Shown here in pieces: positions 16,577 through 24,205 of a stretch of DNA of 24,205 bases. Origin of the DNA: PUPG01 sp041686485. GTDB lineage: Bacteria; Bacteroidota; Bacteroidia; Bacteroidales; UBA7960. Position numbers and translations under genes: made by a program. Under the pieces are notes generated by a model, which worked only from the letters and a program-made list of their open reading frames with translations, did no database searches and was not told the DNA's origin. The stretch covers positions 1 through 24,205 of the forward strand of contig JAWLDT010000041.1 of NCBI GenBank assembly GCA_041686485.1, written 5' to 3'. Numbering within the stretch: position 1 is the stretch's first letter; each line of letters starts with the position of its first letter.

Positions 16577-16945
16577 TCAAAAAGGCAGATCGTCATCCGG
16601 ATCGGCCGGTGGCAATGGTTCTTCCGGTGGCATCGGACCATCAAAGGGGGAAGGACTCTCTATGCTGCCTGCCTGTTGCGAAGTGTCCTTTTCAATCTTC
16701 CAGGCTTTAACGTCAGTGTACCAACGGCCATTAAATTCACGGCTCTCGATATTCACCGAAGCCGTTATAGTTTCTCCCTCTTTAACATCGAAACGATCAA
16801 TTTTATCACCCCAAATGGTAATACACACTTTTCTTGGATAAGGCCCTTCCGTTTCTATAATAAAATCCTGCTTCCGCCATGGCCCTTTGTGGCCTTCACC
16901 ACTTTGTTCAGGAAGGATGGATATAACTTTGCCACTGATTTCCAT
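16577..16945 (-). CDS. DUF3127 protein with an SSB-like acidic C-terminal tip
   Basis: 122 residues from the ATG at 16945. Residues 1-88 match DUF3127: EISGKVISILPEQSG, GPWRKQDFIIET and VCITIWGDKID, a small beta-barrel pattern resembling an OB fold. Residues ~89-115 are a Pro/Glu/Ser-rich linker, and the last residues are DPDDDLPF. That tip is nearly identical to the C-terminal tip of bacterial SSB (DDDIPF), which recruits DNA repair and replication proteins. OB-like core, disordered linker and acidic tip together copy the SSB architecture. A single-stranded DNA-binding role is inference; the family has no assigned function that I know of. A good promoter lies upstream (16984-17014). The gene meets cvpA tail-to-tail with zero spacing. 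Confidence 0.9.
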   Translation of the reverse strand: MEISGKVISILPEQSGEGHKGPWRKQDFIIETEGPYPRKVCITIWGDKIDRFDVKEGETITASVNIESREFNGRWYTDVKAWKIEKDTSQQAGSIESPSPFDGPMPPEEPLPPADPDDDLPF

Positions 16946-16983
16946 AAGAATAACACTTTTACCAGAATATTCCGATTTTTTTT

Positions 16984-17014
16984 CAAAAATAAGACATTAT
17001 TCATAACAGGCAAT
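16984..17014 (-). promoter_or_regulatory. Full Bacteroidota promoter for the DUF3127 gene
   Basis: On the minus strand ATTG (17014-17011) is followed by exactly 19 bp and then TATTTTTG (16991-16984), matching the -33 TTG and -7 TAnnTTTG elements at consensus spacing. The -7 box ends 39 bp before the ATG. This is the best promoter in the window. The rest of the 271-bp region up to 17216 is AT-rich and shows no clear -7 box for the amidohydrolase operon on the plus strand. Confidence 0.7.
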
Positions 17015-17216
17015 ATGAAAAATATGGCCGGCAAGAAAGCTGCATTGGAAAGAAATACATATCAGATATATAGGTATATTATTTTTAATGCTTCATAGAA
17101 TGAATCATATTTTCAGACGCAATCAAAAGGGTTTCTTTAATTTTTTCAATATATTAAAGTAATTATCATTATTTTAGGCCTCGTATTCTAAAAACCATAT
17201 TAACATTCCATATCAA

Positions 17217-20129
17217 ATGAATATCAGGGTTTTATTACTTCTTAGTATTGTTCTTTTTCTGTCACTGAAAATATCAGGGCAAACCAATCGCGTAAGTGGC
17301 TTGCGGGAAAACACCCCGTCAGTATTTGCCATTACCAATGCCGATATTGTCACAGAGCCGGGTAACAGGCTCGAAGATGCGGTGTTGGTTATACGCAATG
17401 GTATTATAGAATCTGCAGGGCAGGATGTTCAAATTCCGGCCGATGCTACCATTCTGAACATGTCGGGTGGGACTATCTATCCAGGATTCATTGACATGTA
17501 CACACATCTGGGGCTTCCTGCTCCTGACGAAAACAGTGCTGAACCGATACACTGGAATCCGCAAATAAGAAGCCATTACAGTAGCGGAACCGCTTTCCGG
17601 CCCGACGAAGAAGAAGCCTCTTCATTCCGTAAACAAGGGTTTGTTGCCGCGCTGACCATTCCCAGACACGGACTGCTTAGCGGACAGGGAAGCATTGTCA
17701 GCCTGGGCGAGGGAAGCGCCAAACAGCTGATTATTCAGCCGGATGTGGTTCATGGCATGTCATTGCAACCATCTGATGAGTTTGAAGAACGTTACCCCAC
17801 CTCCACCATGGGTGCTATCGCTTTGCTAAGACAAACTTTTTTTGATGCAGATTGGTTTGATGCAGCCCACAAAGCTTTCCAGAAAAAACCGGGACTGGAG
17901 CGTCCGGAGTCAAACCAGGCCTTGCATGCACTGACAAAAGCCCGGTTTCAGCGCACACCTTTTTTAACGGACGCAGATAATGAAACCCGCTTTTTGCAGG
18001 TAGCCGCTTTGGCTGATGAGTTCAATCTGGAGATGTGGGTTCGCGGTAGTGGATATGAATATCGCCGAATAAGCCACATCCGTGAAACCGGATTGCCGGT
18101 CATACTGCCATTAGATTTTCCTGATACCCTGGATGTAAGCGCCCCGGAAAAAGCACGCGAGGCATCACTTGAAGCGCTCAGACACTGGCTGCTGGCCCCG
18201 GAAAATCCCGCAAGAATGGCCGAAGCAGGTATACCCATGGCCTTTACCTCAGAGGGCAGTGATGATTCATTTCTTAACAATCTGCGTACCGCTGTCGCAC
18301 GTGGCCTCGACCGGGAAGATGCTTTGGCATCCCTGACTACCACCCCGGCCAGCCTGCTTGGCATCAGCGAACGTTATGGCACTTTAGACGAAGGCAAAGC
18401 GGCCAGTTTTATCATTACCGATGATGATCTGTTTTCAGAAGGTTCGGTTATCATGGAAACCTGGATAGACGGTACACGGTTCCGAAACCAGCCAGAAGAG
18501 AAAGAGCTGCGGGGCACCTATACAATATCAGCCGGCAATACGCTGGACGGCGCTACCCTTATTATAGAAGGCAGTGAGCAGGCCCTTCAGGGATTCGTTA
18601 TTCATGATACGGACTCTATGCGCCTGCAGGACGTCAAATATGACCAGATGCGACTTACTATGCATTTCGAGGCTGACAAACAAGCACTTGCCAACCACTA
18701 CCGGCTATCTGCCCAACCAGGCGTGGAAGAATTACTTGGGTTGGGTGAAACATCTGACGGACAGACCTTTAACTGGTCAGCAACACGTACCAGGCCTTTT
18801 TCAGAAGAAAATAATGATGACAATACGCAAAGCAAGGCCCATGAAGACCTTCCGAACATTCCAAAGAGGTATCCCTCTATGGATTATGGTTATACAGAAA
18901 AGCCAGAGGCACCGGACAACCTGATTATCCGAAATGCAACCATCTGGACACAGGGCCCGGAGGGTATCCTCGAAGATGCGGATATGCTGATCAGCGAAGG
19001 CAAGATCGTTGAAGTCGGGCGGGACCTCTCTACCCCTTTCTTCACGGAAGAAATAGATGCCGCAGGGAGGCATGTTACACCCGGACTGATCGACCCACAC
19101 ATCCATTCAAGTATTGGCGGTGGTGTTAACGAAACAGGTGACGCCATTACCGCAGAAACCCGTATCAAAGATGTGATGCAGGGAAATAATGTGTGGCTCT
19201 ACCGGTTGCTGGCCGGTGGCATCACCTCGGCCAAATTGTTTCACGGCTCAGCCAACCCCATCGGCGGGCAGGATGCCACGATCAAAACCCGCTGGGGAGA
19301 GATGGCAGAAGACCTGCTGATCAAAGATGCTGTACCGGGCCTGAAAATGGCACTCGGCGAAAATGTTAAACGTCTTGACACCAGGTATCCAACCAGCAGG
19401 CAAGGCACGGAACAAATCATCAGGGATGCGTTTCAGGCGGCTAAAGAATACGAAAGAAAATGGGAAACATGGGAGGAGAATGGCGAAGGATTACCGCCAC
19501 GCAAAGACCTGCAACTGGAAGCCATTCTGGAAGTGCTCAACGGAGAACGTAAAGCCCATGTCCATGCCTACCGCCAGGATGAAATGCTCATGATGATGCG
19601 GCTGGCAGAAGACTTCGGTTTTACCGTGGGTTCTTTTGAACACACCCTGGAAGGATATAAGATCGCAGATGAATTACGGGAACATGGCGCCGGCGCAGTC
19701 ATATGGAGCGACTGGTCATCATTCAAGGTCGAAGCCTATGATGGGATCCTGTACAATGCCCGCCTCCTTAATGAAGCCGGTGCATTGACATCACTACATT
19801 CCGATAACACACAACTGTCGACCCGGATGAACTGGGAAGCCGCAAAAACCATGAAAACAGGTGTCGACGAAGTGGATGCCATGAACTTCATTACGTTACA
19901 TCCTGCTAAAATCATGGGTATTGACCATCGGACCGGATCCCTGGAAGAGGGAAAAGATGCAGATTTTGTGATTTGGAACGGACATCCGATGTCTACGCGC
20001 TCAACGCCCGATCAAACCTGGGTGGACGGTAAAAAATATTTCGACCGGGAGGATGACAAACAACTGCGCGAGGAAGTCATGAAAGAAAGAACCCTGATCA
20101 TAAACCTAATTCATAAAGACAATTTATAA
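17217..20129 (+). CDS. Exported two-domain amidohydrolase (N-terminal domain degenerate)
   Basis: 970 residues with a signal peptide (1-21, ending ISGQ). Two amidohydrolase/imidazolonepropionase-like domains lie in tandem. The C-terminal one (about 565-950) keeps the metal ligands: His628-x-His630 in GLIDPHIHSS, His783 (HVHAY), His809 (FEHT) and Asp863 (LHSDN). The N-terminal domain (about 35-430) has the fold markers YPGFIDMYTHLGL and LASLTTTPASLLGI ... GTLDEGKAASF, but the first HxH ligand is Tyr95 instead of His and no equivalents of the other ligands are visible. Such enzymes hydrolyse cyclic amides, dipeptides or similar bonds; the substrate cannot be named. The next gene starts 2 bp after the stop, so they form an operon. 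It likely acts in the periplasm. Confidence 0.92.
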   Translation: MNIRVLLLLSIVLFLSLKISGQTNRVSGLRENTPSVFAITNADIVTEPGNRLEDAVLVIRNGIIESAGQDVQIPADATILNMSGGTIYPGFIDMYTHLGLPAPDENSAEPIHWNPQIRSHYSSGTAFRPDEEEASSFRKQGFVAALTIPRHGLLSGQGSIVSLGEGSAKQLIIQPDVVHGMSLQPSDEFEERYPTSTMGAIALLRQTFFDADWFDAAHKAFQKKPGLERPESNQALHALTKARFQRTPFLTDADNETRFLQVAALADEFNLEMWVRGSGYEYRRISHIRETGLPVILPLDFPDTLDVSAPEKAREASLEALRHWLLAPENPARMAEAGIPMAFTSEGSDDSFLNNLRTAVARGLDREDALASLTTTPASLLGISERYGTLDEGKAASFIITDDDLFSEGSVIMETWIDGTRFRNQPEEKELRGTYTISAGNTLDGATLIIEGSEQALQGFVIHDTDSMRLQDVKYDQMRLTMHFEADKQALANHYRLSAQPGVEELLGLGETSDGQTFNWSATRTRPFSEENNDDNTQSKAHEDLPNIPKRYPSMDYGYTEKPEAPDNLIIRNATIWTQGPEGILEDADMLISEGKIVEVGRDLSTPFFTEEIDAAGRHVTPGLIDPHIHSSIGGGVNETGDAITAETRIKDVMQGNNVWLYRLLAGGITSAKLFHGSANPIGGQDATIKTRWGEMAEDLLIKDAVPGLKMALGENVKRLDTRYPTSRQGTEQIIRDAFQAAKEYERKWETWEENGEGLPPRKDLQLEAILEVLNGERKAHVHAYRQDEMLMMMRLAEDFGFTVGSFEHTLEGYKIADELREHGAGAVIWSDWSSFKVEAYDGILYNARLLNEAGALTSLHSDNTQLSTRMNWEAAKTMKTGVDEVDAMNFITLHPAKIMGIDHRTGSLEEGKDADFVIWNGHPMSTRSTPDQTWVDGKKYFDREDDKQLREEVMKERTLIINLIHKDNL

Positions 20130-20131
20130 CA

Positions 20132-21403
20132 ATGTTTAGAACAATCATTAGTACGATATTTTTTATTGCTTTCGGCGCCTTTAATGTCATTGCACAAACG
20201 CCGGCACCACCGCAGCATCAACCGGTAGCCATTACCGGCGGAACAATTCATACCATGACGGATGGCATTATTGATGAAGGGACCGTTTTGTTTGAAGACG
20301 GTAAGATCACTGCGATTGGCAATGAGATCGCGATTCCGGACAATGCAAAACTAGTGGATGCCTCCGGGCGGCATGTTTACCCCGGACTAATACACAGTCG
20401 CACCACCCTGGGATTGACAGAGATCAGCCGTGTCCAGGAAAGCACCGACCTGAGCGAAATTGGTGATATCAATCCAAACATAAGGGCACAGGCAGCATTC
20501 CATCCGGTAAGTGAGCACCTGCCCGTGGCTGCCGTTAACGGCGTCACAACAGCTGTACCCACAATCCATGGCAGCCTCATTGCAGGCATGACCGCCGCTA
20601 TGATGACCGATGGATGGACATGGGAAGAAATGACCATGAAGGAGGGGCTGGGCATGATCGTAAATTGGCCATCGATGGAGGAACCTGATGAATATGCCAA
20701 CAAGATGGACAAGCTTAACGAAGCCATGGAGAAAGCCCGTCGATACGAAAAGGCCAGAAGTGCCATGGCGTATTCAGAGGAGATCTACCACCCCTTTGAC
20801 ATCAGATGGGATGCCATGTTGCCCGTATTACATGGTGACATGCCGGTATTTATCTCTGTGAGCGGGGCCGAACAAATCCAGGCGGCCATAGCCTGGATAG
20901 AGAAACAACAGGTTGAGGCCGTTCTTGTTGGAAACCGGGGCTTTGACCTTGTAGCAGCCCAACTGGCCGATAAAAATATTCCGGTAATGATTTCAGGGGT
21001 GATCTCAGGTCCGGACCAACAGTGGTCAGGCTATGACGAAGCCTACAAAGTTCCGCTTTCCTTATATGAAGCAGAGGTAGACTTTAGTATTGCCGGCGAG
21101 GCTTCAGCAGCAGGAGCTTACCGCCTGCCACACCATGCAGCTTCCGCAGCAGCCTTTGGCCTGCCCGAAGAAGAAGCCATGAAAGCCATCACCATAAATG
21201 CAGCCAGGATTCTGGGCATTGATGACATGGTCGGCAGTATCGAAACAGGGAAAGATGCCACGCTTATCATTACCGACGATACACCACTCGAGCTTTGGAC
21301 AACGATAGAACAGGTATACATCCGTGGTAGACAGATCGACATGACAGATAAACACAAACGGCTGTTTGAAAAATACATGGAAAAACACACACAGCGAAAA
21401 TGA
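20132..21403 (+). CDS. Exported amidohydrolase-fold protein lacking metal ligands (probable pseudoenzyme)
   Basis: 423 residues with a signal peptide (1-22, ending IAQ). The amidohydrolase frame is clear: VAITGGTIHTM, HVYPGLIHSRTTLGL at ~81-95, and the C-terminal AITINAARILGIDDMVGSIETGKDATLIITDD. At the usual D-x-HxH position it has H-S-R-T-T, so Arg90 and Thr92 replace the two histidines; the other ligand positions (VFISVSGAEQI and SIAGEASAAGAYRLP) also lack His or Asp. It is thus unlikely to be a metal-dependent hydrolase. Two bp separate it from the 970-residue gene, suggesting a partner or regulatory subunit for it (inference). No terminator is seen in 21404-21564. Confidence 0.88.
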   Translation: MFRTIISTIFFIAFGAFNVIAQTPAPPQHQPVAITGGTIHTMTDGIIDEGTVLFEDGKITAIGNEIAIPDNAKLVDASGRHVYPGLIHSRTTLGLTEISRVQESTDLSEIGDINPNIRAQAAFHPVSEHLPVAAVNGVTTAVPTIHGSLIAGMTAAMMTDGWTWEEMTMKEGLGMIVNWPSMEEPDEYANKMDKLNEAMEKARRYEKARSAMAYSEEIYHPFDIRWDAMLPVLHGDMPVFISVSGAEQIQAAIAWIEKQQVEAVLVGNRGFDLVAAQLADKNIPVMISGVISGPDQQWSGYDEAYKVPLSLYEAEVDFSIAGEASAAGAYRLPHHAASAAAFGLPEEEAMKAITINAARILGIDDMVGSIETGKDATLIITDDTPLELWTTIEQVYIRGRQIDMTDKHKRLFEKYMEKHTQRK

Positions 21404-21564
21404 TATAATTTGCGTTTTCCATGTCACAATTTTTATTTATTTTGCATAATGAAATATTCTAATAACAAACCTATAATATGGCTGCCTGTCTGATCTGACT
21501 CTTTGATTTCATTCATGAAAGGCCTGGCACCTATTACCTTTTCAAACCTAAAATTTTATCTATT

Positions 21565-21999
21565 ATGAAAGTAACAACAATGATCTCACGCACAAGATTG
21601 CCGCTGGGAGCAATTATGCTTGTAATGCTTTTTTTCGTTTCTTCATGTGGTGGCGGCCAGCAACAGGCAGAAGACAGACTGGAAGAAGTTAAGGAAGATA
21701 CCGAGCTTCAGCTCCAAATGTTAAAGAATGATATTGACGAACGCATCAGCTATCTGGATGAACAGATAGAAGAAAGCTCAGATGAATTGGCGGAAGAATT
21801 GAAAGAGGCCAGGGCTGAACTGGAAGAACAAAAAGAAGTGTTAGATGAGGAAATGGATAAGATCGATGAAGCCACCATCGAGTCCTGGGATGCTGTAATC
21901 TCTGATATAACAGGTACTTACCAGGATGCACGCACAAAAACCAATGAGATTTCGGAAGAAGTCAGAAACAGAATTGAAGAAGAAGAAGAAGAACAATAG
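21565..21999 (+). CDS. Small acidic coiled-coil lipoprotein of unknown function
   Basis: 144 residues. A basic start, hydrophobic stretch and lipobox FFVSSC place the lipidated Cys at residue 28, so the mature protein should be anchored to a membrane. After a GGGQQQ linker nearly the whole mature chain is heptad-patterned and rich in Glu, Asp, Lys and Leu (EDRLEEVKEDTELQLQML and similar), predicting one long coiled coil. It ends in a run of Glu (EEEEEQ). I do not recognise a named family. It could be a spacer, scaffold or stress-type lipoprotein. It has its own strong terminator 20 bp downstream and is therefore probably monocistronic. The 161 bp before it contain no exact TAnnTTTG on the plus strand. 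Confidence 0.85.
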   Translation: MKVTTMISRTRLPLGAIMLVMLFFVSSCGGGQQQAEDRLEEVKEDTELQLQMLKNDIDERISYLDEQIEESSDELAEELKEARAELEEQKEVLDEEMDKIDEATIESWDAVISDITGTYQDARTKTNEISEEVRNRIEEEEEEQ

Positions 22000-22018
22000 T
22001 GGACTTTTTTCATTACGT

Positions 22019-22051
22019 AAAAACCTGCCATTGAAATGGCAGGTTTTTTTT
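22019..22051 (+). terminator. Strong rho-independent terminator after the coiled-coil lipoprotein gene
   Basis: A perfect 11-bp stem AAACCTGCCAT/ATGGCAGGTTT with loop TGAA (22032-22035) is followed by a run of eight T (22044-22051, partly in the stem). It starts 20 bp after the stop codon at 21999. The GH97 start codon lies only 37 bp beyond the T-run. Confidence 0.93.
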
Positions 22052-22088
22052 GACACATAACCCATCCAAAAACATAAAATCACACAAC

Positions 22089-24203
22089 ATGCATCGAATT
22101 CTGACCTTACCTGCTCTTCTGATTACTGTGTTATTCATCAATAGTTGTCAGATCAACACATCCAATGAGGTGCATTCGCCTGATGGCCATATCAATGCTG
22201 CCGTTTTCCTTATGGATAATGGCCAGGCAGCTTATACCATCCATCATAAAGGAGAGCTGATTATGGATACATCCGCTCTGGGATTCGAATACCTGAATGC
22301 CCCTCCCCTGGCTACCGGATTGGAAATCACAGAGACTACAAGGGGCTCTTTCAATGAAACCTGGGAAATGCCCTGGGGCGAACAGCGGTCGGTGGAAAAC
22401 CAGTATAACGAGTTGATTGTCTCCTTTGAAGAAACGGAGGATCTGCAGCGTGCCTTTGATGTCATTTTCAGGGTGTATGATGACGGGCTTGGTTTCCGTT
22501 TCGATTTTCCGGCACAGGAGAACATGCAGGAGGTAATGATTACCGAAGAAAACACCCACTTCAATCTCACCGGTGATCATAAGGTATGGTGGATCCCCGG
22601 CGACTGGGATATTTATGAGCACCTCTACAGCACAACACTGTTTTCCGAAATCGATGCCCTGACAAAACGGGATCATCCTAACCTGGCTCAAACTTATATA
22701 CCAGTCAATGCGGTCAATACACCGGTTACCATGAGAACGGCAGAAGGGATTCATCTCAGCTTTCACGAAGCAGCCCTGATTGATTATGCGGGCATTACCC
22801 TGGAGGTGGATGCTGATAACATGCAGATGCGCAGCAACCTGGTCGGCACGGAAAGGGAAGATTATAAGGTAATTCAGGAAACTCCCTTCAAAACACCATG
22901 GCGCACCATCCAGATTGCCGAAAGAGCCGGTGATCTCATTGAATCAAAACTCATGGTAAATCTGAACGAACCCAATAAACCGGGCGATGTTTCATGGCTG
23001 GAACCAAGCAAATACATGGGGATATGGTGGGAAATGCATATTGGTAAATCCAGCTGGGATTATACCGACGAACAGGATATTGATAGCTGGGAAGAGGCTG
23101 AACCACATGGCAGACATGGAGCCACCACCGAAAATGCCAAATACTATATCGATTTTGCCGCCGAACATGGCATAGGCGCCTTGCTCATTGAGGGATGGTA
23201 TACCGGCTGGGAGAACTGGATTGGTCATGAAGACCGTGAAGGCATCTTCGACTTCGTAACCACGTATCCGGATTTCGATCTGGAAGAGGTCACTGCTTAC
23301 GCAGATAAAAAAGGGGTTCGTCTTGTCATGCACCATGAAACATCAGCTGCTGTAACGACATATGAAGAGCAGCTGGATACCGCTTATGCCTTCATGGAAC
23401 ATTACAGTTACGACATGGTCAAAACCGGATATGTCGGGACCATCATTCCGCGCGGTGAATACCACCACGGCCAGTGGATGGTGAACCACTACATGCGTGT
23501 GCTGGAGAAAGCCGCCGAACACCAGGTGATGGTCAATGCCCATGAGCCGATCATGGCTACAGGGTTGCGGCGCACATACCCGAATGACGCCACCAGGGAA
23601 GGTCTAAGGGGACAGGAGTTTAATGCATGGGCTGTAGATGGCGGCAACCCGCCTGAACATCTCCCCATAGTAGCGTTTACCCGCATGCTGGCAGGGCCAA
23701 TCGACTACACACCGGGTATTTTCAACATCAAACTTGAGCCCTATAGTCCGGACAACCAGGTCAACACCACACTGGCTCAACAGCTTGCTCTTTACGTGGT
23801 TATCTATAGCCCCATGCAGATGGTGGCAGACATTCCTCAACACTATGAGGGCCATCCGGCATTTCAGTTTATCAAAGACGTTGGCGTTGACTGGGAGCAA
23901 TCAAAGGTACTCAATGGGGAGATCGGCGAATATGTGACCATCGCGCGGGAGGAAAGGAATAGCGGCAACTGGTTTCTGGGAAGCATTACCAATGAAGAAG
24001 CCCGCGAACTTACCATCGGAACAGATTTTCTGGATCCAGACCAAACATACCAGGCCATAGTCTATTCCGACGGTACAGATGCGCATTGGGACAAGAACCC
24101 GGAGCGTTATCAGATTGACAGTTTGACTGTGGATCATACTTCTGAGATCCATCTGGACCTGGCGCCTGGTGGCGGTGCGGCTGTCAGTTTCAGTGAACGG
24201 TGA
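22089..24203 (+). CDS. GH97 glycoside hydrolase, lipoprotein (SusB-type inverting alpha-glucosidase)
   Basis: 704 residues from the ATG at 22089; the longer frame uses a TTG inside the terminator and is rejected. The lipobox LFINSC puts the lipidated Cys at residue 20. The N-terminal beta-sandwich (HSPDGHINAAVFL onward) is followed by the GH97 barrel. Predicted catalytic residues are Glu417 (HHETSAA), Glu486 (NAHEP) and Glu510 (GQEFNAW). Their spacing (69 and 24) equals that of SusB Glu439, Glu508 and Glu532. KTGYVG has Gly where the retaining alpha-galactosidases of this family carry their Asp nucleophile, so an inverting alpha-glucosidase is favoured. It would act on starch-type oligosaccharides in the periplasm. 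No SusC/SusD genes are seen before the window ends. The stop codon lies inside a 7-bp repeat. Confidence 0.93.
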   Translation: MHRILTLPALLITVLFINSCQINTSNEVHSPDGHINAAVFLMDNGQAAYTIHHKGELIMDTSALGFEYLNAPPLATGLEITETTRGSFNETWEMPWGEQRSVENQYNELIVSFEETEDLQRAFDVIFRVYDDGLGFRFDFPAQENMQEVMITEENTHFNLTGDHKVWWIPGDWDIYEHLYSTTLFSEIDALTKRDHPNLAQTYIPVNAVNTPVTMRTAEGIHLSFHEAALIDYAGITLEVDADNMQMRSNLVGTEREDYKVIQETPFKTPWRTIQIAERAGDLIESKLMVNLNEPNKPGDVSWLEPSKYMGIWWEMHIGKSSWDYTDEQDIDSWEEAEPHGRHGATTENAKYYIDFAAEHGIGALLIEGWYTGWENWIGHEDREGIFDFVTTYPDFDLEEVTAYADKKGVRLVMHHETSAAVTTYEEQLDTAYAFMEHYSYDMVKTGYVGTIIPRGEYHHGQWMVNHYMRVLEKAAEHQVMVNAHEPIMATGLRRTYPNDATREGLRGQEFNAWAVDGGNPPEHLPIVAFTRMLAGPIDYTPGIFNIKLEPYSPDNQVNTTLAQQLALYVVIYSPMQMVADIPQHYEGHPAFQFIKDVGVDWEQSKVLNGEIGEYVTIAREERNSGNWFLGSITNEEARELTIGTDFLDPDQTYQAIVYSDGTDAHWDKNPERYQIDSLTVDHTSEIHLDLAPGGGAAVSFSER

Positions 24204-24205
24204 AC
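24193..24205 (+). repeat. Start of a 7-bp repeat array at the GH97 stop codon
   Basis: GTGAACGGTGAAC is two heptamers of the GTGAAC family and runs off the window end. The GH97 stop TGA (24201-24203) is part of the second unit, and the last sense codons AGT-GAA-CGG come from the first. Confidence 0.7.

Overview
The window reads as chromosomal DNA of a member of the Bacteroidota, probably a Bacteroidales/Marinilabiliales-type marine or saline organism (order-level placement is inference). The evidence is as follows. Two large exported subtilases end in type IX secretion (T9SS) sorting domains. Several intergenic regions carry the Bacteroidota -7 promoter box TAnnTTTG. The gene neighbourhoods are typical of the phylum: DUF2520-kdsC-maf, an HsdR_N-domain protein next to AMP nucleosidase and holA, and a DUF3127 protein. 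The secreted proteins are rich in Asp and Glu, which fits a saline habitat.

Layout. 1-954 (-): 5' part of an exported M28 metallopeptidase, cut by the window edge. 1065-7550 (-): a giant S8 (Kp43-like) subtilase with five tandem ~280-residue repeats and a T9SS tail. 7748-9811 (-): a housekeeping cluster DUF2520 Rossmann protein, kdsC (LPS Kdo synthesis), maf (nucleotide pyrophosphatase). 9972-12848 (-): a second T9SS subtilase. 12886-13374 (-): an orphan PD-(D/E)XK nuclease domain protein, divergent from AMP nucleosidase and holA (13492-15313, +). 15314-15583: non-coding DNA made of 7-bp repeats with two hairpins between the blocks. 15611-16576 (+): EVE-domain protein and CvpA-like membrane protein, abutting tail-to-tail a DUF3127 protein that ends like SSB (16577-16945, -). 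17217-21403 (+): a two-gene operon of exported amidohydrolases. 21565-21999 (+): acidic coiled-coil lipoprotein followed by a strong intrinsic terminator. 22089-24203 (+): GH97 (SusB-type) lipoprotein glucosidase.

How it fits together. Two themes alternate: export and degradation at the cell surface or periplasm (M28 peptidase, two T9SS subtilases, amidohydrolase pair, GH97), and core metabolism or replication (kdsC, maf, AMP nucleosidase, holA, SSB-like protein). No phage, IS element, tRNA, rRNA or CRISPR was seen.

Most unusual points. (1) A 7-bp repeat family (GTGAACA/GTAAACA and variants) lies right after three gene stop codons, always in the same orientation relative to the gene, and supplies stop codons in all three frames. 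(2) Two hairpins between the arrays share a GCTTGA loop but have different, compensating stems. (3) Three amidohydrolase domains are encoded in one operon but only one keeps its metal-binding residues. (4) The DUF3127 protein ends in an SSB-type DDDLPF tip.
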